7,955 nucleotides of DNA from Candidatus Methanomethylicus sp. (GCA_028683025.1 JAJRAB010000009.1:1-7955), one strand, 5' to 3'. Positions 1-6,267 are shown, counted from the first letter of the stretch. Made by a program: numbers and translations. The notes: generated from the sequence alone by a model not told the origin.

Positions 1-2
1 TT

Positions 3-677
3 GGGAGTCCCGAGTATGATTACTTGAATCTTACATTCACATTCTATGTCCAGCCAGCTATGTTAGATTACATGTCTGGCACAGTTCAATTCTGGAATTA
101 TAGCGAAGACAAGTACATTCAAACAGGAAATGGCTGTGCCAGTTTCACCAAAGCGGAGGGGATTGATGCGGGAAGCAACTACCTAAGGTATACATTCATT
201 TTCCCAAAGCAATTGGGCATGATATTGGAGAGTAATAGCAGCTGGAATATTATGGTAAATATTACCAGTTCCAAACCTAATCCGAGCTTTAACAACAAGT
301 TTGATTACTTTGCTCTGGATGAGGCAAGGACATACGCCAATGGTATTCAGACACTCATTTATTTCAATGTAAGTGATGTTGTTACCGATCCATCAGATGT
401 AACAAGCCTAATATTCTCTACAACAGGCTACTTCCCATCCTCTGTTGATTACTGGGTAGACGTCTATAACTTTGACAAAGCAACATGGCAGAACTGGTAC
501 AAGGTATCTGGAGATTCCTCAAAACAGACGTCGACGTTCCAAATACAAGATGACTGCTGGCAGTACATATCAACAAACAAGCTGTTGATTTTAAGGTACT
601 TCCCAGAGGATGATCTCCCTCTAGGTACAACAGTAAGAATTGATCAATCCAGACTTTTGTTGCGAATGGCCAATTAA
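3..677 (+). CDS. Secreted/surface beta-sandwich protein, C-terminal part (5' truncated by window edge)
   Basis: The frame is open to the left edge of the window, so only the last 224 residues are present and the true start lies upstream. The TTG at 24 is probably not the start, because the open frame continues in front of it. I do not recognise a named family. The composition is typical of an exported archaeal surface protein: rich in Ser, Thr, Asn, Tyr and Trp, poor in Lys/Arg runs, with several N-glycosylation sequons (NLT, NYS, NSS, NIT, NVS). Two similar modules seem to follow each other. The first has VQFWNYSEDKY and the second has VDVYNFDKATWQNWY, and each later has a hydrophobic strand and an F/I-D-x-S/A-L strand. 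This suggests tandem beta-sandwich (carbohydrate-binding or Ig-like) repeats. Two cysteines are visible. No transmembrane anchor follows, since the protein ends at RLLLRMAN. Function is unknown. Confidence 0.7.
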   Translation, partial: GSPEYDYLNLTFTFYVQPAMLDYMSGTVQFWNYSEDKYIQTGNGCASFTKAEGIDAGSNYLRYTFIFPKQLGMILESNSSWNIMVNITSSKPNPSFNNKFDYFALDEARTYANGIQTLIYFNVSDVVTDPSDVTSLIFSTTGYFPSSVDYWVDVYNFDKATWQNWYKVSGDSSKQTSTFQIQDDCWQYISTNKLLILRYFPEDDLPLGTTVRIDQSRLLLRMAN

Positions 678-703
678 TAAATAGCCATTTTTTCTTTTTT
701 TTT
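665..703 (+). terminator. Stem-loop plus T-run terminator after the surface protein gene
   Basis: A six-base inverted repeat, AATGGC at 665-670 and GCCATT at 684-689, overlaps the stop codon. It is followed by a T-rich run at 688-703 broken by a single C. Archaeal RNA polymerase stops on T-runs, so this is a good end for the upstream gene even though the stem is short. Confidence 0.55.
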
Positions 704-795
704 AACCAAAAAACACAACGATTTTGGGTGTCCCAATTTCTTTATAATAAGTAAAAAAACATATGATAATATTCAACAATTTTATAAAGATTACC

Positions 796-804
796 AAAAA
801 AAAA
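796..804 (-). terminator. T9 terminator of ncRNA copy 1
   Basis: Nine consecutive A on the plus strand read as nine T on the minus strand, immediately after the closing stem of the putative RNA. A stem followed by a T-run marks the 3' end and supports the minus-strand reading. Confidence 0.55.
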
Positions 805-1067
805 CCGCAGTTAAGTGCACTTTTGAGGGGAATACAGAGGTCAAGTCGCTCCATGGTTACGTCTTCCCCTGCTTTTCCCATGCTACTGCGTTTCCTCATT
901 TCTATGGTTCGATTTCATCCAGCCTCTCTGGATTCCTTCGTCCCATCCTGCATCCTGCTCGTTGCCCATCAACGTTCTCTTCCTGCTTCCCTCCCCCTTT
1001 CAGGTTTGTTCAGCTTTCCGATCCCGTTTTTGTGCCGTTGCAGGCTCGTCTCGCACTCAACTGCGGT
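804..1067 (-). ncRNA. Putative structured RNA, copy 1 of a two-copy family
   Basis: Read on the minus strand, the element opens with CCGCAGTTGAGTGC (1066-1053) and closes with GCACTTAACTGCGG (818-805). These form a 14-bp terminal stem with one G-U pair; on the plus strand that pair would be an A-C mismatch. Inside are a perfect 5-bp hairpin at 974-960 (CGTTG/CAACG), a hairpin at 933-917 (ATCCAG/CTGGAT), and a distal helix pairing 871-866 with 840-835 that encloses a palindromic CCATGG. A run of nine T on the minus strand (804-796) follows directly and would serve as terminator. The block 937-1053 matches 6138-6254 in copy 2 at 115 of 117 positions, while the closing stem differs but still pairs. 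It does not look coding: the reading frames here differ between copies. I do not recognise the family; hallmark RNase P and SRP motifs are missing. A stem-bounded mobile repeat is the main alternative. Confidence 0.7.
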
Positions 1068-1091
1068 CATATTATATTAGGTAAGCGACCC

Positions 1092-1129
1092 CCTATATGT
1101 TGCCATATAATCGATTACATCAATTTTTG
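1092..1129 (-). promoter_or_regulatory. Promoter region of ncRNA copy 1
   Basis: On the minus strand a TATA-like box (complement of CCTATA, 1092-1097) lies 26 bp before the presumed RNA 5' end at 1066, the standard archaeal TATA spacing. Further upstream, 1109-1129 reads CAAAAATTGATG then four variable bases then CGATT. The same box, with one extra base, occurs at 6307-6329 in front of copy 2. The shared position and sequence suggest a proximal promoter or regulator site common to both RNA genes. Confidence 0.45.
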
Positions 1130-1334
1130 AAGGCGATATTGGTCATGGAAATTTATATTGTTATAAGAAACGAGAGATAACACATACTTCAAATAGGGCA
1201 GTTCTTGATGCAATGTTTTTGATTTAGTTAAATCATTTTTTCATGGTTCATCAATCCCTCAAAAAAAAGGGGGGTTAATAAAGTAAACATGGCTATTAGT
1301 TCATCTTAGGCAATATTGTTTATGGCGATGTAAA

Positions 1335-1721
1335 ATGAAGACGCAAAAATTGCGTCCAAGCACAATAGACGAGTACATTGCAGGCTTTCCTTCCAATATT
1401 CAGGTTCTTTTAAATGAACTGAAGGAAACGATTCAAAAAGCGGCTCCCGATGCTGTAGAAACAATCAGCTACCAGATGCCGGCTTTCAGATTGAATGGTA
1501 TTCTGGTATATTTTGCAGCATTTAAAGACCACATCGGTTTTTTTCCAACCTCATCAGGAGTAAGCAGGTTCAAAGACGAACTCTCCTGTTATAAGTTATC
1601 GAAGGGTACCATCAGATTTCCTTTAAGCGATCCTCTTCCAAAAGACTTGGTAACGAGGATTGTCCAGTTTAGGGTTCAGGAAAATTTGGAAAAATCCCGA
1701 TCAAAAGGGAAAAGGGGTTAG
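1335..1721 (+). CDS. DUF1801 family protein (YdhG/Fra-like)
   Basis: This 128-residue protein matches the DUF1801 family (COG5646), small cytosolic alpha/beta proteins. The Bacillus subtilis member Fra is described as a frataxin-like iron chaperone. The family signatures are all present in order: ISYQMPAF at 44-51, VYFAAFKDHIGFFP at 58-71, SKGTIRFP at 89-96, and PLPKDLVTRIVQFR near the C-terminus. Length is normal and the lysine-rich tail is usual. The ATG at 1335 gives the expected N-terminus (a helix beginning STIDEYIAGFP). No Shine-Dalgarno sequence is visible, so a short leader or leaderless mRNA is likely. It is followed by an SRPBCC remnant and a VOC gene, families often found beside DUF1801 genes in bacteria and archaea. 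The family assignment is firm; a role in iron handling is only by homology. Confidence 0.9.
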   Translation: MKTQKLRPSTIDEYIAGFPSNIQVLLNELKETIQKAAPDAVETISYQMPAFRLNGILVYFAAFKDHIGFFPTSSGVSRFKDELSCYKLSKGTIRFPLSDPLPKDLVTRIVQFRVQENLEKSRSKGKRG

Positions 1722-1769
1722 TTCCAGAATTCAAAAAGTTTGTCGAGAGTGTAAGATATCTGGATCGGA

Positions 1770-1934
1770 ATGGATAGATATTCAATGGTTGGTGGATTTT
1801 TGGCTGCCAAGACAGAGGCAAATCCCAATGAGCAACAGGAGCTGACAATTATTCGAGAGTTTAAGGCTCCTCAAGAACTAATTTGGAAATACTGGACAAT
1901 CTATTCCTTATCAGAACATATAGATGGAGGATGA
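1770..1934 (+). pseudogene. Remnant of an SRPBCC/AHSA1-type protein (N-terminal fragment)
   Basis: An open frame from the ATG at 1770 (second ATG at 1785) encodes 54 residues containing EQQELTIIREFKAPQELIW and then KYWT. This is the classic opening of the AHSA1/SRPBCC family (COG3832), where the first strand carries TxxREFxAPxELVWxAWT. An intact member runs about 140-160 residues, but here the frame ends at the TGA at 1932-1934 soon after YWT, and no matching continuation is visible in the other frames before the VOC gene. The fragment therefore looks like the relic of a deletion rather than a working ligand-binding protein. It sits between the DUF1801 and VOC genes, where a small SRPBCC protein would be a natural partner. 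Confidence 0.6.
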
Positions 1935-1981
1935 ATTAAGCTAAGAATCATCTAAATCAAATTTTTACTGATGTGGTAAGC

Positions 1982-2416
1982 ATGGAACATAAAGAGGATA
2001 AAAAAGCGGTTATTGGTCATGTAGGAATTGAAGTTTCGAAACTTTCAATATCAAAGAAATTTTATAAAATCCTGCTAGGAGCCATAGGATTTAAAACCAT
2101 AATGGAAAACGAGGAAGGAATTGGCTTCTCAAACCAGTCATTTCAGGTATGGATAAGTGAGTTGCCAGCGCCCAGGGTCTTGCGTAGGCCACCAACAGGT
2201 GAAGAGTTTGTTATTGCGGATCATCTGGCAATTCTAGTTCAGGATAAGGGATTAGTGGAAGCTGTAGAGATGGAAATGGCAAAAGAGGGTTATAAGCCGC
2301 TTTTCCCATGCGAAGAACATCCGGAGTTTGAGCAAGGATACTATGCGGTTTCATTCTGCGATCCTGATAATTATGTCTTAGAGATCTATACCAGGCTAAA
2401 CCCAAAGCGGTTCTGA
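1982..2416 (+). CDS. VOC (glyoxalase/bleomycin-resistance/dioxygenase fold) family protein
   Basis: This 144-residue protein has the paired beta-alpha-beta-beta-beta layout of the vicinal oxygen chelate family. The likely metal ligands are visible: His13 in IGHVGIEV, His81 in ADHLAILV, and Glu134 in YVLEIYT. The family's second strand context (FYKILLGAIGF) and the CDPDNYVLEIY ending are also present. The members closest in layout act as lyases, isomerases or resistance proteins on small molecules; the substrate cannot be told from sequence. A GTG at 1973 would add three residues; the ATG at 1982 is preferred because it keeps a simple N-terminus. The gene follows the SRPBCC remnant on the same strand and may share its transcript with DUF1801. 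A stem-loop with T-run follows at 2518. Confidence 0.85.
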   Translation: MEHKEDKKAVIGHVGIEVSKLSISKKFYKILLGAIGFKTIMENEEGIGFSNQSFQVWISELPAPRVLRRPPTGEEFVIADHLAILVQDKGLVEAVEMEMAKEGYKPLFPCEEHPEFEQGYYAVSFCDPDNYVLEIYTRLNPKRF

Positions 2417-2517
2417 CATGAATTAATGGCTTTGCTTGGACAACATCAAACATGGCATACTTTATAATTCCGCATCTAAAAATTCATGAAAAAACTTTCA
2501 GAATTTCATATCATTAG

Positions 2518-2538
2518 AAATAAGAGTACCTTATTTTT
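2518..2538 (+). terminator. Stem-loop terminator after the VOC gene
   Basis: A perfect seven-base inverted repeat, AAATAAG (2518-2524) and CTTATTT (2530-2536), has a five-base loop and runs into TTTTT at 2534-2538. It lies about 100 bp after the VOC stop codon. The stem is AT-rich, so it may act mainly through the T-run. Confidence 0.4.
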
Positions 2539-2583
2539 GGGAAATCGGTTAAGTTCTCATGGAGGTTTATCTCTAATGATGTA

Positions 2584-2593
2584 GTGTATATTT
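2584..2593 (+). promoter_or_regulatory. TATA-like box ahead of the polB-like gene
   Basis: The stretch GTGTATATTT lies about 40 bp before the ATG at 2630. A start of transcription 25 bp downstream would leave a leader of roughly 15 nt. This is only a motif and spacing match. Confidence 0.3.
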
Positions 2594-2629
2594 CAAGGAC
2601 GAAGAACCATTCTATGGAAATGAGTCATA

Positions 2630-4360
2630 ATGATGCAATCACACGATGAGTTCATTTTTGCAGATTTTATTGAAAAGAAAGTCGTAAGCATCTACCAAAA
2701 GGGGCAGATGAAGGGTTTTATTCTCGACCATAGTTCCAGTCCAACATCAAGTAAGGAGGAAAAGCACCTCCCTAATGAAATGACACTCGAAACAGAGGTG
2801 AAGGGGTCCATTACAGGGGATTTGCTTGTGGTATGGGATGCCCGCAACCTAAAACCATGGAAATTCAAGAATATCACTGTGTTTGATCTCAGGGAAGCCT
2901 ACGAGGCAAAAGTAAGGCCGTTGAGCCTGAGGTTGAATGACATTGCTTTGGATGAAGGGTTAGCAAATCCAGAAGATTTGGTTGAGCTGGATATGGCATT
3001 GAAGGATTATGAAAACGGGCAGTCAAAGAATCTCTCCACCTTAAGCATGAGCAGAGCACTCTGGTGCGCGAAGATCGAGGAGAAGTACAGGTTCTTGGAT
3101 ACTCTGGAATCCCTAAGGAAGCTAGTTGGCGCACCCAGCTTTGATTACGTCATGCATGGTGCAATACTGCCCATAGAGCTGCTCCTAAAGAGGATTGCTA
3201 AAGAAAGAAGAGAATCGTTGCCAAGGATTAAAGACCGAGGCGGAAGTGAATGGTATGAGGGGGGATATGTACTAGATCCGCCTATTGGTTTCTTCCAAGA
3301 TTTAGCAATTATGGATTTTTCTAAGTATTATCCGAGTATTATGATGGACTTCAATATCAGCCCAGAAATTACCAAAATAGAGAATTCCCGTTTAGCCCTT
3401 GATTTTTCCAAGAAAGGTCTAATACCAGAGGCGTTGGGGTACCTCACCAAAACTAGAAATGAAGTAGAGGAAAAACTTGGGATGGCCGAGCGGGGAGGTC
3501 TCGAGTGGCTCAGGCTCTCCAGTGACCGAGAAGCCGTCAAGGTGCTTCAGAATGCCATGTATGGGGCTTTGGCTTCTGAACAATTTTCGATGCAATCCAG
3601 GGCACTGGCAGCTGCCATTTCCGCATTGGGAAGGGAAGGTCTGAAGGAGACTATAGCTGAGTGTGAGAGAAAGGGATTCAAAGTAATTTATGCGGACACG
3701 GACTCGGTAATGGCACTGGTACCTCAAGATAGGGCAGAGGTTTTGGCCAAAGATCTGACCACCCATATTCAGGAGTATTTCATTAGGAAGTACACCCTTC
3801 CGATGCAGAAGCCTGAGATCCGACTGAAGTTCTCCAGATATGCCAGATCAGCAATATTTTTGGGAAAAAAGAATTACGCTTTCTGGGATGGAAAAACTGT
3901 GGAGATCGTGGGGTTGTTCAGGCAGGCAAGGAGCCGCTTTGCCGTCCAGTTCCAGAAAGAGCTTTTTGGCAGGGTGCTGGAGGGAGTCCCCCTAGAGGAG
4001 ATTCGGCAATTTTACAATGACACCATAATCAGATTCAGGAAAGCGAGCCTGGAAGAGATAGCATTATGCACAGTGATCAATCAACCCATGGACAAGTATA
4101 AGGTTGCGAGTTGGCACGTAAAAGGGGCACGAAATGCTGAAGCCTTGCTGGGCTTGAAGTTCTACATGGGAGATACCATAAAACTGATCTGGCTGAAGGG
4201 AAAACCTGAGATAATTGGATTCGAATATCAAGGCCAAGTCGAGAAATACAGGAACAACATCGACTGGGAAAGGATGGAAGATGCGCTAAAAGCACTGGCT
4301 GAACCTATAATGAACGTCATTGGGAATGGGGCTGAGCCAAGGCAGAGGACGTTGGTCTGA
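2630..4360 (+). CDS. Short family-B DNA polymerase, polymerase domain intact, exonuclease domain degenerate
   Basis: The 576-residue protein extends DNA by template-directed nucleotide addition. Catalytic motifs are intact: YEGGYV linker at 209-214, motif A DFSKYYPSI at 229-237 (catalytic Asp229 and the steric-gate Tyr), motif B K304-xxx-N308-xx-Y311-G312, motif C YADTDS at 354-359 (Asp356, Asp358), and KKNYAFW at 413-419, followed by a thumb-like C-terminus. Replicative archaeal PolB is near 780 residues. Here the N-terminal domain and the Exo I (DIE) part are missing; only a weak echo of the Exo II/III region remains around 63-130, where the Exo III Tyr is replaced (MALKD). The protein should therefore lack proofreading. 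Its size resembles the crenarchaeal PolB2 group, but PolB2 members usually have altered motifs A and C whereas these are complete. No PIP-box is evident. The gene stands alone and is convergent with YwbE. The ATG at 2630 follows an in-frame stop at 2621; the ATG at 2633 is equally possible. A role in repair or lesion bypass is inference. Confidence 0.88.
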   Translation: MMQSHDEFIFADFIEKKVVSIYQKGQMKGFILDHSSSPTSSKEEKHLPNEMTLETEVKGSITGDLLVVWDARNLKPWKFKNITVFDLREAYEAKVRPLSLRLNDIALDEGLANPEDLVELDMALKDYENGQSKNLSTLSMSRALWCAKIEEKYRFLDTLESLRKLVGAPSFDYVMHGAILPIELLLKRIAKERRESLPRIKDRGGSEWYEGGYVLDPPIGFFQDLAIMDFSKYYPSIMMDFNISPEITKIENSRLALDFSKKGLIPEALGYLTKTRNEVEEKLGMAERGGLEWLRLSSDREAVKVLQNAMYGALASEQFSMQSRALAAAISALGREGLKETIAECERKGFKVIYADTDSVMALVPQDRAEVLAKDLTTHIQEYFIRKYTLPMQKPEIRLKFSRYARSAIFLGKKNYAFWDGKTVEIVGLFRQARSRFAVQFQKELFGRVLEGVPLEEIRQFYNDTIIRFRKASLEEIALCTVINQPMDKYKVASWHVKGARNAEALLGLKFYMGDTIKLIWLKGKPEIIGFEYQGQVEKYRNNIDWERMEDALKALAEPIMNVIGNGAEPRQRTLV

Positions 4361-4412
4361 GCAAATTCCTAAGCAGAATGCCCCATGTGGGCAAGACGTA
4401 ATTGCATTAAGC

Positions 4413-4643
4413 TTATTTCACAATTGACTGAACCCGACCCACTCTGCCATCCTCCAACCTCACTTTAATGCCATGGGGATGGGAGGGACTGTTGGTCAGA
4501 ATATCCTTTACGACTCCCTCGGTAAGCATGCCAGTCAGTTGATCCTGCTTCTGGACAATCTTAACCCTTAGGCCAGGTCTGATTTGGCTTCTTTGTTGAT
4601 TAGGTTGCATTTTTTTGATTGGGTTAAAGTGGCTTATATTCAT
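4413..4643 (-). CDS. ywbE: YwbE family protein (DUF2196)
   Basis: The 76-residue product matches the YwbE/DUF2196 family (COG4895), small basic proteins of about 65 residues with a KOW-like beta-barrel look and no settled function. The family core is clear: IRPGLRVKIVQKQDQLTGMLTEGVVKDIL, then SHPHGIKVRLEDGRVGRVQSI. The ATG at 4643 overlaps the stop of the rhomboid gene in an ATGA junction, which indicates one transcript and translational coupling. An internal ATG (Met12) would give 65 residues, closer to the usual family length, but the overlap favours the upstream start. A nucleic-acid or ribosome contact would suit the fold and charge, but that is inference. Confidence 0.88.
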   Translation of the reverse strand: MNISHFNPIKKMQPNQQRSQIRPGLRVKIVQKQDQLTGMLTEGVVKDILTNSPSHPHGIKVRLEDGRVGRVQSIVK

Positions 4644-5257
4644 TGTTTGCGACTAATGACCCTATAGAGGAGACCAAAGATTGCACCTGCTACAAAGCCA
4701 CCTATGTGGGCCCAATAGGCAATGCCGCTTCCTACTCCGCCGACAAAGCTTACAGTACCCAGAACCAGCTGGAGCAGGAACCATAGACCCAGCATTACAA
4801 AAGCTGGCAACGTTGTAAGGTAATATCCGAGCAGGGTATGAACCTTGGCCTTCGGGAAGATTACGATGTAGGCACCCATAACGCCAGATATGGCGCCAGA
4901 GGCTCCGATAGATGGAATTGGCGAGAGGGGATCCACAAGATAGTTGATGAAAGTTGCAGCAAAGCCAGCCACAAGATAAAAAGCAAGGTACTTCACGTGG
5001 CCAAACTTGTCCTCCACATTATCTCCGAAGGTGAAGAGAAACCACATATTACCGAATATGTGGTCCAGCCCTCCATGAAGAAACATGGACGTTAGCGCCG
5101 TAAGAAGTGACCAGTTAGCAGGGATAAAGCCATATGTAAAAATGATGTTCTCAAAATCGGTGAGGCTGAATATGAAGACTGCAACATTAACTGCAATGAG
5201 GGCTAGAGTGACATAGGGGAATGTACGCCTTTCAACTACATCCTTCACTGGGAACAT
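4640..5257 (-). CDS. Rhomboid family intramembrane serine protease
   Basis: The 205-residue membrane protein cleaves substrates within or next to their transmembrane segments. The catalytic dyad is present: Ser120 in IGASGAISG and His184 in AYWAHIGGFVAG. The HxxxN element is HIFGN at 66-70, whose Asn helps form the oxyanion site. Hydrophobic segments lie near 14-32, 50-76, 88-107, 116-134, 145-170 and 182-201, giving the six-helix core without extra domains. The N-terminus MFPVKDVVERRTFPYVTLALIAVNVAVF is the standard short rhomboid leader. An in-frame stop lies 15 bases before the ATG at 5257, which supports this start. The gene is first in a two-gene unit with YwbE (ATGA overlap) and divergent from the rhodanese gene across about 210 bp. 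The substrate is unknown. Confidence 0.93.
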   Translation of the reverse strand: MFPVKDVVERRTFPYVTLALIAVNVAVFIFSLTDFENIIFTYGFIPANWSLLTALTSMFLHGGLDHIFGNMWFLFTFGDNVEDKFGHVKYLAFYLVAGFAATFINYLVDPLSPIPSIGASGAISGVMGAYIVIFPKAKVHTLLGYYLTTLPAFVMLGLWFLLQLVLGTVSFVGGVGSGIAYWAHIGGFVAGAIFGLLYRVISRKQ

Positions 5258-5428
5258 AGCTTGGGACCGCCACTATATGATGATAATTGAAAAAATCGCA
5301 ACCTCCTAATTATGCGTTCCTATCAATTGAAAGTCGTGCATGCGGCTTTCCTAAGTCATCGGCAATGGTAAGGACAACTTTTAATATCAATTCATTAAAA
5401 GATAAGCATGAGAAGGGCAGTTCGTAAG

Positions 5429-5438
5429 TCTATTTATC
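5429..5438 (+). promoter_or_regulatory. TATA-like box ahead of the rhodanese gene
   Basis: TCTATTTATC is centred about 35 bp before the ATG at 5468, so transcription would start roughly 10 nt upstream of the codon. A second AT-rich candidate (TTTTAATATC) lies at about 5380-5388. Motif-only call. Confidence 0.3.
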
Positions 5439-5467
5439 CCTGATTTAAAGCGCAGGTCGAGCAGATA

Positions 5468-5929
5468 ATGGGAAGTAAAAGCATAATATTGGTCATAGCA
5501 ATGCTTGTAGTTGCAGGCATCGTTGGAGTTGTTTACCTAATGTTCAGGAATCCTCAATCTGGGCCGGCTAGCAATACTAGTTTGCCATCGGGGGATATCA
5601 CTGCTCAGACAGCTTGGCAGATGATTAACAACGCATCTTTCTCCAACCTGGTAATTGTTGATGTGCGGACACCAAGCGAGTTCAGTACAATGCATCTGAT
5701 CAACGCGGTGAATATACCATATTACAACAATTCGGATTTTTCAACCAGACTTGGTTCACTTGCTGGCAAAGGCAATACGGAGATCATACTTTACTGCGGT
5801 AGCGGAGTCCGCAGCCACAATGCCTGGCTGTATATGAATTCCACAGGCAACTATTCAAGGCTGTATAACATGCTTGGCGGAATAAGCGGATGGGTTGCCG
5901 CGAAATATACAGTTTGGCGAGAACCATAA
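5468..5929 (+). CDS. Membrane-anchored rhodanese-like sulfurtransferase
   Basis: The 153-residue protein has an uncleaved signal anchor (hydrophobic residues 6-25, followed by FRNPQ) and a Ser/Thr/Pro linker, then one rhodanese domain. The domain shows VIVDVRTPSEF at 62-72, a HLINAVNIPY strand, the active-site loop C110-GSGVRS at 110-116, and LGGISGWVAA near the end. The catalytic Cys and the CxxGxRS loop are intact, so it should carry a persulfide and move sulfur, or act as a thiol/oxyanion-related enzyme, outside the cytoplasmic membrane. Several NxS/T sequons (NTS, NAS, NNS, NST, NYS) agree with an external domain. It is a single gene, divergent from rhomboid/YwbE, and ncRNA copy 2 follows in opposite orientation. 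Acceptor unknown. Confidence 0.9.
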   Translation: MGSKSIILVIAMLVVAGIVGVVYLMFRNPQSGPASNTSLPSGDITAQTAWQMINNASFSNLVIVDVRTPSEFSTMHLINAVNIPYYNNSDFSTRLGSLAGKGNTEIILYCGSGVRSHNAWLYMNSTGNYSRLYNMLGGISGWVAAKYTVWREP

Positions 5930-6011
5930 TTTAATCCATGACAAGCGAAACCTTGCATTTGTAAAGAACTGGTAAAAAAACGCTGGTGCCTAATGGATTT
6001 CCATAAATAGA

Positions 6012-6267
6012 ACCGCAGTCGAGAACGCCTTTGAGGAGAAGACTGAGGTGAACGCCCTCCATGGGTGGCTTCCCTCAATTTTCCCATGCAACAACTTTCC
6101 GCGGTCGTAGCGTCCGATTCTATCCAAACGCCCTGGATTCGTCCCATCCTGCATCCTGCTCGTTGCCCATCAACGTTCTCTTCCCGCTTCCCTCCCCCTT
6201 TCAGGTTTGTTCAGCTTTCCGATCACGTTTTTGTGCCGTTGCAGGCTCGTCTCGTTCTCTACTGCGG
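6012..6267 (-). ncRNA. Putative structured RNA, copy 2 of the two-copy family
   Basis: On the minus strand it opens with CCGCAGTAGAGAACG (6267-6253) and closes with CGTTCTCGACTGCGG (6027-6013), a 15-position stem with one A-G mismatch. Compared with copy 1, stem positions 12 and 13 have changed on both sides (T-A to A-T, G-C to A-T) and positions 9 and 15 go from G-U to G-C, so pairing is kept while sequence changes. Internal features match copy 1: hairpin 6175-6161 (CGTTG/CAACG), hairpin 6138-6122 (ATCCA/TGGAT), a distal helix 6077-6073 with 6048-6044, CCATGG at 6059-6064, and GCATGGGAAAA at 6089-6079. The sequence after the 3' end is only moderately T-rich (TTCTATTTATGG), so termination is less clear than in copy 1. 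It lies between the rhodanese and DUF4139 genes, opposite to the former. Function is unknown. Confidence 0.7.

Noticed and set aside
804..1067. RNase P RNA or SRP RNA
   Set aside because: The conserved RNase P cores and the SRP helix-8 GGAG/GCAA-type motifs are not visible on either strand, and two copies 5 kb apart would be unusual for either.
763..1080. Plus-strand open frame of 105 codons across ncRNA copy 1
   Set aside because: The corresponding region in copy 2 is read in different frames with indels that are not multiples of three, and the changes preserve base pairing instead of protein sequence.
4379..4393. TGCCC/GGGCA hairpin between the convergent polB-like and ywbE genes
   Set aside because: Only five base pairs and no adjacent T-run on either strand, so it is too weak to call a terminator.
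5301..5308. Strong Shine-Dalgarno-like AGGAGGT on the minus strand upstream of the rhomboid gene
   Set aside because: It lies more than 40 bases from the rhomboid ATG and no well-spaced start codon opens a meaningful frame after it.
804..6267. Simple MITE with terminal inverted repeats
   Set aside because: No target-site duplication is visible at either copy, the end repeats differ between copies while still pairing, and conservation extends into promoter-like sequence beyond the ends. It is not excluded fully, since an IS-derived repeat can also be transcribed.
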